Positions 9,122 through 19,203 of a stretch of 64,000 nt of DNA are shown here, one piece after another. Position numbers and translations under genes: made by a program. The stretch lies in assembly GCF_000963945.1 (NCBI RefSeq), contig NZ_BAMW01000057.1, forward strand, positions 62,001 through 126,000, given 5' to 3'. The stretch's first letter is position 1; each line of letters begins with the position of its first letter. The notes under the pieces are model-generated. The model made no database searches. It saw nothing but the letters and a program-made list of their open reading frames with translations, and was not told where the DNA came from. This DNA is from Acetobacter indonesiensis (lineage in GTDB: Bacteria > Pseudomonadota > Alphaproteobacteria > Acetobacterales > Acetobacteraceae).

Positions 9122-10540
9122 TTAGCTCTTGGCAGCGCGGTAAGGTACGACACCGCGCTCCTCGCTTCCGGCATCGATACCGCGTCCTGAAACGGGGAGA
9201 GAACGGTGGCGACAGTCATCGCGGGAGCACGCGCGACATCCCGGCCCAATAGGCACGGCATTACGTTGGTCTGCAACATCCAGACCGGCTGCGTAAATCA
9301 TTCGCCCAGCATGGCGAATATCGCATCCCAACACCACCGCCACCTGTCTCGGTCGGTCAAAATACGACATACTGCTATGGCGCACTGTACGCGCAACATT
9401 CAGGTACACAACATCATCTGTCATGCGGGAAAGCTGTACCTGGACTTGCCCCGGCGTGGTAAAGGCCCGAAAAATGTTCCACAGTGGGCACGGACCACCA
9501 AAGCGCGACTGCATAAAATGGTTGGCCGAAAAACTTTTAAGAATATTCCCGGCAATATCCAATTTCATGAAGTAAAATGGGATCCCTTCTGATCCCGGTC
9601 TCTGAAACGTGCTTAAACGATGGCATGCCTGTTCAAAACTGACGCCAAAACGGCGATGCAGCCGGTCAATATCATGCTGCATTTCAAGTGCTGCATTCCG
9701 ATAAAGTTCATAGGGAAGAAGAAGCGCCCCCGCAAAATAGTTTCCAAGATACAGGCGCGCCAATGCCCGAGCATTCTCCCCTTTTGGGCCGCTCCGACGC
9801 AGAATACGGTCCATAACTGCACCCTGCTCCAGCTGTCCAACAACCTGTGCAAGACAAAAAAGACTATCTTCTGCCAAAACATCCTGTGACAAAAACAGGG
9901 TATGGCTTTTCTGCTCCAGCTTCCATCTTACGCCCCGTTGCTCAAGCGCATGGTCCGTCACAATTTTGAGGTTATGCTCATCCTGCACATACTGAATAAG
10001 GGCTGGGTGCAGCCATCCTTCCTTGGGCGAAAGCTTTGCGTACAACGCTTCGGCTGCACTATCTAAAGCGTGGAAATAGTTATGATTCGTCTGCACCCAG
10101 TCGCCTACCGCCTCGTACGGTTCAAGCACTGGCTGGGTGGGCATATCCGCCAAGGAAGCCGCGTGTTCCTGCGCGTTGCGATACGCACTGTAAAGCTGCA
10201 TGACGGCATGCCCCAAAGCCGGAGCCTTTTGTGCAGCACTTAACATTTCCGTGAAATTGGGTCGGGCTGCGTCAAAAAGCGGATCAGCCAGTATCTCCCG
10301 CAAGGCCTGCACCAGCCTCACCTCTTCCACATCACTGAAATAGGCAGGGTTTACGGAAAAAACACGACATACTTCTTCAAGCAATCTGTCGGGCAGCGGG
10401 CGCTGATCGCGTTCAATCTGGTTCAGATAACTTGCTGATATCCCAAGTTTTTGCGCCAGAACAGCCTGCGTTAGCCCGGATTGCTGGCGCAGAGTGTTCA
10501 GGCGGCTTCCTACAAACAGCTTGATGGCCGGTTTCGTCAT
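9122..10540 (-). CDS. ScfR/RamB/PrpR-type regulator (XRE HTH + ImmA-like + DUF2083)
   Basis: The 472-aa protein begins with a helix-turn-helix ([32 protein letters not shown], residues about 16-47). The central region is the degenerate IrrE/ImmA-like domain, and the C-terminal short-chain fatty acyl regulator domain ends with a cysteine cluster ([12 protein letters not shown]). In Mycobacterium PrpR, cysteines in this region hold an iron-sulfur cluster and the domain senses acyl-CoA. Divergent placement next to prpDCB makes it the likely regulator of propionate catabolism. The intergenic region holds two TTYGCAA repeats that could be its operator. Confidence 0.85.
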   Translation of the reverse strand: MTKPAIKLFVGSRLNTLRQQSGLTQAVLAQKLGISASYLNQIERDQRPLPDRLLEEVCRVFSVNPAYFSDVEEVRLVQALREILADPLFDAARPNFTEMLSAAQKAPALGHAVMQLYSAYRNAQEHAASLADMPTQPVLEPYEAVGDWVQTNHNYFHALDSAAEALYAKLSPKEGWLHPALIQYVQDEHNLKIVTDHALEQRGVRWKLEQKSHTLFLSQDVLAEDSLFCLAQVVGQLEQGAVMDRILRRSGPKGENARALARLYLGNYFAGALLLPYELYRNAALEMQHDIDRLHRRFGVSFEQACHRLSTFQRPGSEGIPFYFMKLDIAGNILKSFSANHFMQSRFGGPCPLWNIFRAFTTPGQVQVQLSRMTDDVVYLNVARTVRHSSMSYFDRPRQVAVVLGCDIRHAGRMIYAAGLDVADQRNAVPIGPGCRACSRDDCRHRSLPVSGRGIDAGSEERGVVPYRAAKS

Positions 10541-10541
10541 A

Positions 10542-10557
10542 TTCGCAATCTTTGCAA
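10542..10557 (+). promoter_or_regulatory. Candidate operator for the ScfR/PrpR-type regulator
   Basis: TTCGCAA (10542-10548) and TTTGCAA (10551-10557) form a direct repeat with 9-bp spacing between the regulator start (10540) and prpD (10659). RamB and PrpR of actinobacteria bind sites built on TTTGCAAA-like cores, so these are reasonable binding sites. No binding data can be seen from sequence. Confidence 0.4.
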
Positions 10558-10658
10558 TGGGGGCGTTTTTCTTCGCCTCTTTCCGCTTTTATGCAGCTTC
10601 TTTCTTGGGTCTCTACTCTGCAACACTCAGGCCAATGATACAAATCAGAGGTCAGACC

Positions 10659-12221
10659 ATGCAGTCTCACATCATCACAGTTCACCCGGAAACCGACCGC
10701 CTGCCCCGCACGGAACAGCTGGCCTGGAAAATTGCCGAAGTGGCAGCAGATACGGTGCCAGTTGAAGCCGAAGTCACGGAAATGGTCATTAACCGCGTGA
10801 TTGATAACGCCTCTGTCGCGCTGGCATCGCTTAACCGCCACCCGGTCATGAGCGCACGGGCACAAGCACTGGCGCATGCGCACCCGGGCGGGGCCACGCT
10901 GTTCGGTATGGGGCCAGATGTCCGCGTGCATGCAGAATGGGCTGCATGGGCAAACGGCACGGCTGTTCGGGAACTGGATTACCATGACACGTTTCTGGCC
11001 GCCGACTATTCGCACCCCGGTGACAATATCCCTCCGCTTTTGGCTGTTGCCCAACAATGCGCCAGTTCCGGGGCCGATTTTATCCGCGCCGTTGCAACGG
11101 GATATGAAATCCAGATTGACCTGACACGTGCCATCTGCCTGCATAAACACAAGATTGATCACGTTGCCCATCTGGGGCCGTCAGTTGCCGCTGGGTTAGG
11201 CACGTTGCTGAAGCTACCGCCCTCCGTCATTTATCAGGCTATTGGGCAGGCGCTGCATGTGACCACCGCCACCCGGCAGAGCCGGAAAGGCGAAATTTCA
11301 TCATGGAAGGCTTTTGCCCCGGCGCATGCCGGTAAAATGGCCGTAGAAGCCACGGACCGCGCCATGCGGGGCGAAGGCGCACCTAGCCCGATTTATGAAG
11401 GCGAAGACAGCGTTATTGCCTGGATGCTGGATGGGAAAGATGCACGCTATATCGTGCCATTGCCCGCACCGGGCGAACCAAAACGCGCCATTCTATCTTC
11501 CTTCACCAAGGAACATTCGGCTGAATATCAGAGCCAGGCGCTGATTGATCTTGCCTTCCGGCTGGGCAAGCAGATTGAAAACTTTGAAGATGTGTCAGAA
11601 ATTGTCATCGAAACCAGCCACCACACCCATTACGTGATTGGCACAGGATCAAACGATCCGCAGAAGTTTGACCCAACTGCATCGCGTGAAACGCTTGATC
11701 ACTCCATCATGTATATTGTGGCTGTCGCCCTGCAGGATGGCAGTTGGCATCATGTCCACTCCTACGAACCCGGCCGCGCACGCCGCCCGGATACCGTAAG
11801 GCTCTGGAACAAGATCCGCACTGTGGAAACGCCTGAATGGACGGCCCGCTACCACGCGGAAGACCCTGCGGTAAAAGCCTTTGGCGGCAAGATTATTATC
11901 CGCATGAAAGACGGACGCGTCCTTGAGGAAGAACAGGCTGTAGCCAATGCCCACCCGTTGGGCAGAACACCCTGGACGCGGCCTGACTATATTCGCAAGT
12001 TTCAGATCCTGACCGAAGACTTGATTTCTCCATCAGAATGTCAACGCTTCCTTGATACCGTGCAAAACCTGCAAAACCTGAAAGCTGCGGATCTGTCTGC
12101 ACTTGAACTGATTGTTCCACCCAACCGGATTTCGCAAAACCTCAACCCCGGCATTTTTGATTTCCGGCAATCAAGCACTAACCGCCCCAAGGAAGCCCCG
12201 GCATTGGCCACACTGGCCTGA
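10659..12221 (+). CDS. prpD: 2-methylcitrate dehydratase (MmgE/PrpD family)
   Basis: The 520-aa enzyme dehydrates 2-methylcitrate in the methylcitrate cycle. The MmgE/PrpD fold is evident in [16 protein letters not shown], the conserved [33 protein letters not shown] active-site region (about 100-130) and [25 protein letters not shown] chose ATG 10659, with AGAGGT upstream, over longer in-frame starts that would run back into the divergent promoter. First gene of prpDCB; no acnD or prpF is present, consistent with use of PrpD. Confidence 0.93.
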   Translation: MQSHIITVHPETDRLPRTEQLAWKIAEVAADTVPVEAEVTEMVINRVIDNASVALASLNRHPVMSARAQALAHAHPGGATLFGMGPDVRVHAEWAAWANGTAVRELDYHDTFLAADYSHPGDNIPPLLAVAQQCASSGADFIRAVATGYEIQIDLTRAICLHKHKIDHVAHLGPSVAAGLGTLLKLPPSVIYQAIGQALHVTTATRQSRKGEISSWKAFAPAHAGKMAVEATDRAMRGEGAPSPIYEGEDSVIAWMLDGKDARYIVPLPAPGEPKRAILSSFTKEHSAEYQSQALIDLAFRLGKQIENFEDVSEIVIETSHHTHYVIGTGSNDPQKFDPTASRETLDHSIMYIVAVALQDGSWHHVHSYEPGRARRPDTVRLWNKIRTVETPEWTARYHAEDPAVKAFGGKIIIRMKDGRVLEEEQAVANAHPLGRTPWTRPDYIRKFQILTEDLISPSECQRFLDTVQNLQNLKAADLSALELIVPPNRISQNLNPGIFDFRQSSTNRPKEAPALATLA

Positions 12222-12274
12222 CCCAAACCACCAAGAGTGCCGAAAAGGCACCGATGCTGAAGGAGACCCGTGCT

Positions 12275-13447
12275 ATGGATAACACCACGACACTCCATCC
12301 CCGCCAGAAGAAATCTGTTGCGCTTTCTGGTGTATCAGCAGGCAACACGGCCCTGTGTTCCGTCGGGCAAAGCGGGAATGACCTGCATTATCGCGGTTAC
12401 GATATTCAGGATCTGGCCGAAGCGTGCTCGTTTGAAGAAGTGGCGCATTTGCTGATTCACGGCACCTTGCCCAACAGTGCCGAACTTCATGCCTATAAAG
12501 AAAGACTCCGCAGTCTGCGGGGGCTACCTGATGCCGTGCTGCGTGTTCTTGAAACGCTGCCTGCGGCAACACACCCCATGGATGTGATGCGCACAGGTGT
12601 TTCCACCTTGGGGTGCGTGCTGCCCGAACGGTCAGACACGCCCAGTGCTGGAGCCCGCGCCATTGCGGATAAACTGATCGCCTGTCTGGGGTCCATGCTG
12701 CTGTATTGGTACCATTTTTCCAATCACGGCCGCCGCATTGCGGTAGAGACTGAAGATGACAGCATTGGCGGCCATTTCCTGCATCTACTGCACGGGCGCA
12801 CACCACCCAAACAATGGGTGAACGCCATGCATAGTTCGCTGATTCTGTATGCCGAGCATGAGTTCAATGCCTCGACCTTCACCTGTCGAGTCGTGGCAGG
12901 CACAGGGTCAGACATCTACTCCGCCATTACGGCCGGAATCGGCGCGTTGCGCGGGCCGAAACATGGCGGTGCGAACGAGGTCGCGCTTGATATCCAGCAG
13001 CGTTACGCAAGCCCGGAAGAAGCCGAGTCTGACATTCTGCGCAGGCTGGAAGCCAAGGAAGTCATTATCGGCTTCGGCCACCCTGTTTACACCATTGCTG
13101 ACCCCCGCAACCAGATTATCAAACGGGCCGCCCATAAGCTGGCGCAGAAAAGCGGATCGCGCCGCCTCTACAGCGTAGCGGAACGAATAGAGCAGGTTAT
13201 GGCAGACAAACGCCGCATGTTCCCCAACCTCGATTGGTTCAGTGCGGTGGCTTACAATCATATGGGTATTCCAACAGCCATGTTTACCCCGCTGTTTGTC
13301 ATTGCCCGCACAGCAGGGTGGAGCGCCCACGTGCTGGAACAGCGGCAGGACGGCAAGATTATCCGTCCCTCTGCCACCTATACAGGCCCGGAAAACCGTC
13401 GATTCCCCTCCCTGCACGAACGGGACGGACTGGAGAATGCAGCATGA
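12275..13447 (+). CDS. prpC: 2-methylcitrate synthase
   Basis: The 390-aa protein is a type II-like citrate synthase family member with [23 protein letters not shown] at the N-terminus, [23 protein letters not shown] in the middle and the catalytic-region [13 protein letters not shown]. It condenses propionyl-CoA with oxaloacetate. ATG 12275 follows AAGGAGA by 10 nt; an upstream in-frame ATG (12254) lacks such a site. The stop overlaps the ATG of prpB. Context separates it from plain citrate synthase. Confidence 0.93.
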   Translation: MDNTTTLHPRQKKSVALSGVSAGNTALCSVGQSGNDLHYRGYDIQDLAEACSFEEVAHLLIHGTLPNSAELHAYKERLRSLRGLPDAVLRVLETLPAATHPMDVMRTGVSTLGCVLPERSDTPSAGARAIADKLIACLGSMLLYWYHFSNHGRRIAVETEDDSIGGHFLHLLHGRTPPKQWVNAMHSSLILYAEHEFNASTFTCRVVAGTGSDIYSAITAGIGALRGPKHGGANEVALDIQQRYASPEEAESDILRRLEAKEVIIGFGHPVYTIADPRNQIIKRAAHKLAQKSGSRRLYSVAERIEQVMADKRRMFPNLDWFSAVAYNHMGIPTAMFTPLFVIARTAGWSAHVLEQRQDGKIIRPSATYTGPENRRFPSLHERDGLENAA

Positions 13448-14376
13448 CGTACCTGACAGGCAGCACCCAACCCAGCATCCCCGCTGGCCAACGGTTTCGG
13501 CAACTTCTGGCCCAACCGGGTATCCTGCAACTTCCTGGCGCGCATAACGGGCAGGCCGCCCTACAGGCCAAAGATGCGGGTTTTGAGGGACTTTATCTTT
13601 CTGGCGCCGCGATGACAGCCAGCATGGGGCTACCAGATTTGGGTATTATCACGGTGGATGAAGTCTGTTTCTTCATCCGTCAGATTGTTCGGGCTTCCGA
13701 ACTGCCGCTGCTGGTCGATGGTGACACCGGATACGGTGAGATTCTGAACGTCATGAACATGGTGCGCGCGTTTGAAGAAGCCGGCGCCGCCGCCGTGCAT
13801 GTAGAAGATCAGATTTTGCCAAAAAAATGCGGGCACCTGAACGATAAAAAGCTCAGCACACCGCACGATATGGCTCTGAAAGTCGCGGCAGCTGCAAAAG
13901 CAAGACGAGATATGGTTATTGTCGCCCGCACCGACGCCGCCGCACAGGAAGGGATCGAGGGTGCTGTAGCGCGTGCGCGCCTGTATCATCAGGCTGGTGC
14001 GGATGCCATTTTCCCGGAAGCGCTGACCACGGCCGAAATGTTTCGAGAATTTGCGCGCCGTCTCCCTGACGTGCCGCTTCTGGCCAACATGACAGAATTT
14101 GGACGCACGCCATTTTTCACAGCGTCTGAATTTCAGGAAATGGGCTACCGCATGGTTATCTGGCCCGTCAGTTCTCTGCGCGTTGCCAACAAGGCCCAAG
14201 CTGATCTGTATGCAACGCTGAAGCAGAACGGCAGCACGGAAGCGATGCTGGGGCGCATGCAAACCCGTGAAGAACTTTATAAAACCCTGCGTTATCATGA
14301 TTATGAGGCGCTGGATGCCAGTATTATTACAACAATATTGCCACAAAATCAGACAGACACACCAAAAGCGGCCTGA
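13444..14376 (+). CDS. prpB: 2-methylisocitrate lyase
   Basis: The 310-aa enzyme splits 2-methylisocitrate into pyruvate and succinate. It has the isocitrate lyase/PEP mutase barrel with [14 protein letters not shown] (metal binding) and the catalytic KKCGH loop at residues 127-131. The start at 13444 overlaps the prpC stop (ATGA); longer in-frame extensions run inside prpC and are not real. With prpD and prpC it closes the methylcitrate route; no prpE-type propionyl-CoA synthetase is adjacent. Confidence 0.95.
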   Translation: MTYLTGSTQPSIPAGQRFRQLLAQPGILQLPGAHNGQAALQAKDAGFEGLYLSGAAMTASMGLPDLGIITVDEVCFFIRQIVRASELPLLVDGDTGYGEILNVMNMVRAFEEAGAAAVHVEDQILPKKCGHLNDKKLSTPHDMALKVAAAAKARRDMVIVARTDAAAQEGIEGAVARARLYHQAGADAIFPEALTTAEMFREFARRLPDVPLLANMTEFGRTPFFTASEFQEMGYRMVIWPVSSLRVANKAQADLYATLKQNGSTEAMLGRMQTREELYKTLRYHDYEALDASIITTILPQNQTDTPKAA

Positions 14377-14398
14377 TCACTGATCTGTTTTAACGCGA

Positions 14399-14438
14399 AA
14401 GGCTGTTCGGGCAGACTTATCCTGCTATGAACAGCCTT
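14399..14438 (+). repeat. 10-bp inverted repeat spanning the start codon of the MFS gene
   Basis: AAGGCTGTTC (14399-14408) and GAACAGCCTT (14429-14438) are perfect inverted arms separated by 20 nt. The ATG at 14427 lies at the base of the second arm. It could attenuate transcription from prpB, hide the start codon, or be a repressor operator. Confidence 0.45.
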
Positions 14439-15677
14439 ACCATGACAGATCATCCGGCGGGCAGCACGCCCCTTCTCGCTTTGCCCGGCCTGAAAGCCGT
14501 TCTGACCGCACGCACGCTTTCAGCCTTTTCCTCCCAGATTCAAGCTGTTGCTGTTGGGTGGCAGATCTATGCCCTGACCCACAGTGCTGCTGCTTTGGGC
14601 TTTGTCGGGCTGGCACAGTTTCTGCCCATGGTGGCCTTCATTTTCCCCGCAGGGCACGCGGCAGATCAGCATGACAGACGCCGTATTGTCATCACCTGCC
14701 AGACCATTGAAGCCTTGGCGGCTGCTTTCATGGCCGTGGCTTCTTTCACCAACCATCTGGCCCCGAGCATGATCTACGGGTTGGTTGCGCTTTTTGGCAT
14801 GTGCCGGGCGTTTGAAATGCCCGCCCAACAGACGTTTCTGCCTTCCATGGTTCCCGCTTCAGTATTTCCTAGGGCGGCGGCGGTTTCTTCTTCCCTGTTC
14901 CAAGTGGCGTCCATCGCCGGGCCATCACTTGGTGGTCTGCTCTATGGGCTAGGCGCGGATGTCTGCTACGCCTTATGTGCCATTGGGTTCAGTATTGCAG
15001 CACTTGCCACATCGTCCATGACGCTGCGCTTCCCTGCCCGCGCCAAACAACCAGCCAGTCTGGCGGCTGTATTCGGCGGCATTGCGTTTCTGCGACGACG
15101 CCCAACAATGCTTGGTGCGCTGTCTCTTGATCTCTTTGCGGTGCTGCTGGGCGGAGCCACCGCCATGCTACCCCTTTATGCCACAGACATTCTGCACGCA
15201 GGCCCTTGGGGTCTCGGCCTGTTAAGAGCCGCCCCCGCTATTGGGGCCTTGCTTGTGGCTGCGGTCATGGCGCGTTACCCCCTAGGCCGTCATGCTGGTT
15301 GGTGGATGTTCCTCTCCGTTGCTATCTTTGGCGTCGCAACCATTCTGTTTGGGGTGTCAGACTCCATCCCGTTGTCTGTTCTGGCGCTGGCGGTTCTTGG
15401 TGGTGCTGATGTTATCAGTGTCATGGTGCGTAGCTCACTGGTGCAACTGGGCACTCCGGATGAAATGCGGGGCCGTGTCTCTGCCGTGAACATGCTGTTT
15501 ATCGGGTCATCTAATCAGCTGGGGGAATTTGAAAGCGGTATGCTGGCAAGCCTGATCGGTGCGGTTCCTGCCGTGGTAGTCGGCGGCATTGGCACTCTGG
15601 TAATTACAGGAGTTTGGATGGTTCTGTTCCCCGGCCTGCGGAAGCTGGATCGACTGGAAGATATCAAGCCGGACTAA
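14427..15677 (+). CDS. MFS transporter, EntS-like group
   Basis: The 416-aa protein has 12 predicted membrane segments and the MFS_3 pattern of EntS-like exporters: the first loop LTARTLSAFSSQIQAVAVGWQIYALT, the motif A-like AGHAADQHDRRRIV between helices 2 and 3, and SSLVQLGTPDEMRGRVSAVNMLFIGSSNQLGEFESG late in the protein, which is typical of this group. It should export a small molecule using the proton gradient; the substrate is unknown. A second in-frame ATG at 14442 is possible. It lies 50 bp after prpB and may be read through from that operon. Confidence 0.88.
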   Translation: MNSLTMTDHPAGSTPLLALPGLKAVLTARTLSAFSSQIQAVAVGWQIYALTHSAAALGFVGLAQFLPMVAFIFPAGHAADQHDRRRIVITCQTIEALAAAFMAVASFTNHLAPSMIYGLVALFGMCRAFEMPAQQTFLPSMVPASVFPRAAAVSSSLFQVASIAGPSLGGLLYGLGADVCYALCAIGFSIAALATSSMTLRFPARAKQPASLAAVFGGIAFLRRRPTMLGALSLDLFAVLLGGATAMLPLYATDILHAGPWGLGLLRAAPAIGALLVAAVMARYPLGRHAGWWMFLSVAIFGVATILFGVSDSIPLSVLALAVLGGADVISVMVRSSLVQLGTPDEMRGRVSAVNMLFIGSSNQLGEFESGMLASLIGAVPAVVVGGIGTLVITGVWMVLFPGLRKLDRLEDIKPD

Positions 15678-15717
15678 CTAACGGCCCACCCGCACCATAA
15701 GTCTGCACTTTCAAACA

Positions 15718-15751
15718 AAACGGCTCTGAAGGTTTCCCCTCAGAGCCGTTT
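15718..15751. terminator. Bidirectional terminator between MFS gene and HU
   Basis: Perfect 12-bp arms AAACGGCTCTGA (15718-15729) and TCAGAGCCGTTT (15740-15751), 10-nt loop, with A-rich sequence before and T-rich sequence after, between convergent genes. Confidence 0.85.
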
Positions 15752-15812
15752 CGCTCAAACAACATATCTAGTTTAACAGATATTATTGTTTTCTATTATT
15801 CTGAAATTATGC

Positions 15813-16082
15813 TTAGACAGCTTTTTTCAGGTTCGGGCTGGCCTTGAAGCGTACAGTTTTACCTGCTTTCACCTTCACTGGTTCACCCGTGCGTGGGTTC
15901 AGGGCTTTACGAGCTTTGGTCTTGCGCACAGTAAAAGTACCAAAAGACGGCAGGGTGAATCCCCCTTCGCGCTTCAGTTCTTCTATGATTGCATCCATCA
16001 GATCGTTTGCTGCCTGATTGGCGGCCACGCCGGTGCAGTTGATCGAATCCTGGATCACTGCTGCAATAAAGGCCTTGCTCAT
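15813..16082 (-). CDS. HU family DNA-binding protein
   Basis: The 89-aa protein is a full-length HU/IHF fold: the N-terminal helix-turn-helix dimerisation region (FIAAVIQDSINCTGVAANQAANDLMDAIIEELK), the strand FTLPSFGTFTVRKTKARKALNPRTGEPVKV with the signature GTFxVrxrxArxxrNPxTGexixi and a flexible DNA-clasping arm, and the closing KTVRFKASPNLKKAV. It compacts and bends DNA as a dimer. It is monocistronic with its own upstream region shared with the divergent gene at 16195. Confidence 0.95.
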   Translation of the reverse strand: MSKAFIAAVIQDSINCTGVAANQAANDLMDAIIEELKREGGFTLPSFGTFTVRKTKARKALNPRTGEPVKVKAGKTVRFKASPNLKKAV

Positions 16083-16194
16083 TGAGACCGTATCTCCCTT
16101 CAGACAGAACTATATGAGTAACAATTATTCGGTTAGGATAACCAACAACTCTCGCGGCTTGTAGCCATATTTTTACGAAAAAACCAAATTAAAA

Positions 16195-17121
16195 ATGCAC
16201 CCTGTTTCGATTTCTTCCGCACACATCAGCAAAAACCACACAGGTGACATACCAAAACCCGTGGTGCCAGACGGTGGCGTCTGCCTTTTTGCCGCCTATT
16301 GCCCTACTGGTGATTTACCCCCTTACACACGGTTTTACCTGAAAAACCTGATATTATGCGGCTTTACACTTCACATTATAGTCTCTGGCGCTCCTATTAT
16401 TACAGAACAAACACGAAACTTCTGCACGCAACACGGTATCCACCTTTGGTGCCGCGAGAACGGAGGGCTTGATTTTGGGGCGTGGCAATATCTTATAAAT
16501 CAAGACGTTACGCAAAACGCGCCACTTGTTCTTCTGGCAAATGACAGTGTCTTCGGCCCCTTCTCCCCCCTTCCTTCCCTGTTGCAAAAACTTCAGATCC
16601 ATAATGCACCAGCATGGGGATTAGTTGCCTCACGCGCCATTACACCCCACATCCAATCTTGGTTTATCGGCTTTGCAGGCGACGTATGGCAGTCGCCCTC
16701 CCTCCAACGTGTATTCCGCCAGCCCTTTGCTGATATGTCGCGCGCAGAAATCATCTGGCACGGAGAACTGGGGCTTTCCGTTGCATTAAAAAGTCTCGGC
16801 ATACCGCTTCATACGCTCTGGAGTGATATGGAGTCTCCCCTGGCTCGCCTGTTTCCCGCTAACCCCATGCATGTTTTCTGGCGTCAGATGCTGGTCACAG
16901 GAAAAGTTCCTTTTCTCAAGCAGGAACTGCTCCGCGATAACCCTTATCACATTCGACATTTGGATGAATGGGAACGCCTAATTTCCACCCAGAATGACTT
17001 TAACCCAAACTGGATAAAATCATATCTTTCTCAAACATCTGCAAGAAACAGAGTTCACTCATCATGGAAAGGCCGGGCGCTTTATAACGCTTTATCTACT
17101 ATCGATCGCTATAGATTCTAA
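16195..17121 (+). CDS. RgpF-like rhamnan synthesis family protein
   Basis: The 308-aa protein carries landmarks of the rhamnan synthesis F family: VCLFAAYCPTGDLPPYTRFYLKNLILCG at the start, CRENGGLDFGAWQ at about 95-107, and LLANDSVFGPF shortly after, with the central SWFIGFAGDVW region. Family members act as transferases in surface rhamnose-glycan or O-antigen assembly. The sugar and acceptor cannot be told. It stands alone, convergent with the beta-strand-repeat gene and separated from it by a terminator. Confidence 0.82.
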   Translation: MHPVSISSAHISKNHTGDIPKPVVPDGGVCLFAAYCPTGDLPPYTRFYLKNLILCGFTLHIIVSGAPIITEQTRNFCTQHGIHLWCRENGGLDFGAWQYLINQDVTQNAPLVLLANDSVFGPFSPLPSLLQKLQIHNAPAWGLVASRAITPHIQSWFIGFAGDVWQSPSLQRVFRQPFADMSRAEIIWHGELGLSVALKSLGIPLHTLWSDMESPLARLFPANPMHVFWRQMLVTGKVPFLKQELLRDNPYHIRHLDEWERLISTQNDFNPNWIKSYLSQTSARNRVHSSWKGRALYNALSTIDRYRF

Positions 17122-17179
17122 AAATCTATTTTCCAATATTTAGAGTTTTTTGTTTTTATTTATACCGTATTTAAAAGAA

Positions 17180-17200
17180 AACCGGGCCATAAGCCCGGTT
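17180..17200 (-). terminator. Terminator of the beta-strand-repeat gene
   Basis: Arms AACCGGGC (17180-17187) and GCCCGGTT (17193-17200), 5-nt loop; read on the minus strand the stem is followed by TTCTTTT. It lies 30 bp after the stop of the minus-strand gene. Confidence 0.8.
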
Positions 17201-17229
17201 CCCTTAGTCTCAACTTCAAACCAACAAGA

Positions 17230-18621
17230 TTACTTGAGGTTAGAGAAGTCGCTGACAGACAGGCTATCAACACCCGTGAAGGTGATTTTGCTGTTGTCAG
17301 ACAGAGTGATGGTCGTGTTGCCATTCTGGTGCGCTGCCGCATCCAGAACTTTCTGGAAGTCACTCTTGGTGTAGTCGTAGTCAACCAGCAGAACGGTGTT
17401 GCCTGCTGCACTACCGAAGTCGGTAATGGTGTAGTTGCCGCCAGCAATGCTGTTACGGAAGCCGAACACGTTTGCTGCGCCAGAACCACCGGTAAGGGTC
17501 GCATCGCCAACACCGCCAACCAGCGTATCGGAAGCAGAGCCACCGATGAACAGCTGAGAACCGGTTGTACCAGCAACGTTACCAAACGCATGGATACCGA
17601 ACACGGAAGAAGCACCGTCCAGCGTTTCGTTACCACTGTTTGCAACAAACAGAGATGTACCGCTGGTGGAATTGACAATAGCGTCAAGACCCTGGGCACC
17701 GAAGATGGTGCTCTGACCTGCCGTAATGGTGGTCTGCCCGGTGCCGCGGATGAAGGTCAGGTTGCCAGCGATATCGATGTTGGCCTGATCCGTCTGCGTA
17801 ACCTGGAAGTCACCCGTTGCAGCGGAAATGGTGCTCAGCTGACCACCGTTCACTGTGCCGGTTGTGCCGGCCAGGTTGATGTAGTCGTAAGAACCACCAG
17901 TAACTGTGCTGCCGCCGCCAACAGTGATCTGCTGATAACCAGCGTTATCAACAACCAGAGAGTTGTCAGCAACATCAACGAAGGAGCTTGCACCGTTCAG
18001 GGTAATGTTCTGAACACCGGCATCTGCCGTGATGGTGTCCTGACCATAGGAGTGAACATAGTTCACACCACGACCCAGTGTGATGGTGTTTTCACCAGCG
18101 CCAGCAGAAATGGTGTTGTTACCATTACCACTGTTGATGATGTCGTTTCCGTCACCCGTGTTGATGGTCCAGTTGCCTGCATTGGACAGGTTGCTGCCCT
18201 GGAACAGGTTGTCACCAGAACCGGCCAGGAACGTGCCGCTCTGGCTGCCAGCGCGGAAAGAGATACCAGCATTGGTGCCGCCCAGAACCGTCAGGTTGGA
18301 CGCACCTTTGCTCGCATCAATGTTCACCCAGCCGTCAAGGGCTGCGCTTGGGTTTGATGCGGCGTCAGAGCCAACGGACAGCCATTCAGCATTGCCGCCA
18401 ACTTTGTATGAACCAGCTGCGGTTATGACACCATAACCAGACTGGTTGCCACTGAACGTGGTTGTGCCTGCGGCCAGGTTACGCGCATCCAGAGACCCGA
18501 TTTCCCCGCTCAGCTTCGCTGAGAGAGCATTGGCCTGCTGGACGAGCGTCGCAGTATCGGAACCGTCAACAGTTACCTGTACGTTTCCACCTGACGCGCC
18601 GACAACGGTAATAATCGCCAT
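17230..18621 (-). CDS. Beta-strand-repeat surface or secreted protein
   Basis: The 463-aa protein is low in Cys, Lys and Arg, rich in Gly, Asn, Thr, Ser and Asp, and built from repeating short strands such as INTGDGNDIINSGNGNNTISAGAGENTITLG (about 150-185), resembling RTX-like or haemagglutinin beta-roll repeats. No N-terminal signal peptide is seen; the C-terminus (YTKSDFQKVLDAAAHQNGNTTITLSDNSKITFTG) resembles the end of type I-secreted repeat proteins. The start has a GAAGGAC site at good distance. An abundant adhesin, biofilm or S-layer-like role is inferred only. No transporter genes flank it. Confidence 0.75.
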   Translation of the reverse strand: MAIITVVGASGGNVQVTVDGSDTATLVQQANALSAKLSGEIGSLDARNLAAGTTTFSGNQSGYGVITAAGSYKVGGNAEWLSVGSDAASNPSAALDGWVNIDASKGASNLTVLGGTNAGISFRAGSQSGTFLAGSGDNLFQGSNLSNAGNWTINTGDGNDIINSGNGNNTISAGAGENTITLGRGVNYVHSYGQDTITADAGVQNITLNGASSFVDVADNSLVVDNAGYQQITVGGGSTVTGGSYDYINLAGTTGTVNGGQLSTISAATGDFQVTQTDQANIDIAGNLTFIRGTGQTTITAGQSTIFGAQGLDAIVNSTSGTSLFVANSGNETLDGASSVFGIHAFGNVAGTTGSQLFIGGSASDTLVGGVGDATLTGGSGAANVFGFRNSIAGGNYTITDFGSAAGNTVLLVDYDYTKSDFQKVLDAAAHQNGNTTITLSDNSKITFTGVDSLSVSDFSNLK

Positions 18622-19203
18622 CTATTCGTCCTTCTCACTGATCTGCCGTGGCAATGAGGAGACACCCCTTACGAACGGCACATTAATGTCAGGCTCAGTT
18701 CTAGGCGAAGTCAACATGAACATGCAAGGAAGTTTTGAGTAATATTACAGCGTATCGTCTTTTTTAACACATTTTCTTCACAATAAATCGAATACTTTTC
18801 TTTTTTCTGTAATAGTTTTCTGCTCTATATTCGCAATATAGTACACTATTTTATATTTTTTGATATTTGATTCTAAAATAAATTCCAAAAAAAACTTGTC
18901 TAAATGTCATTTTTTTAATGTTTGGATTGGTTGGCATCTTTCTCGTGTCACACAGCCAACCAGTTGAATGAAAAAAAATGGGGTTATGCCGCCTCTGACT
19001 ACAATTTTTTATTTCCTTTGGGGCGACCGTTCCTTCCAAACCAAGTGCCCTCCCCGCCCTCCTTTGAGCTATAATTTTTCCTGATAATTTATGCAGTGAG
19101 GCATGGATTCTCCCAACAGGAAATGTCTTTTTTGTTTGTTATAAATTATCATTTCCATTTTACGTAGAGACTCTCGCCTATTTATAAAAATAACTGAAAT
19201 TCC
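18622..19203. other. AT-rich non-coding stretch between repeat protein and glycosyltransferase
   Basis: About 580 bp with no convincing gene. The part near 18622-18730 is the leader of the repeat-protein gene; 18740-19200 is strongly AT-rich with long T and A runs, as expected for a promoter or an acquired segment. The one ORF here (minus, 18851-19039) has no ribosome site and biased composition and was not accepted. Confidence 0.5.

Noticed and set aside
17329..18357. 342-aa plus ORF antisense to the beta-strand-repeat gene
   Set aside because: It is the complementary reading of a repetitive gene; composition (Thr/Cys/Val runs) is what antisense of Gly/Asn/Thr repeats gives.
18851..19039. 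62-aa minus-strand ORF in the AT-rich gap
   Set aside because: Lies in AT-rich non-coding DNA with no ribosome site and no recognisable motif.
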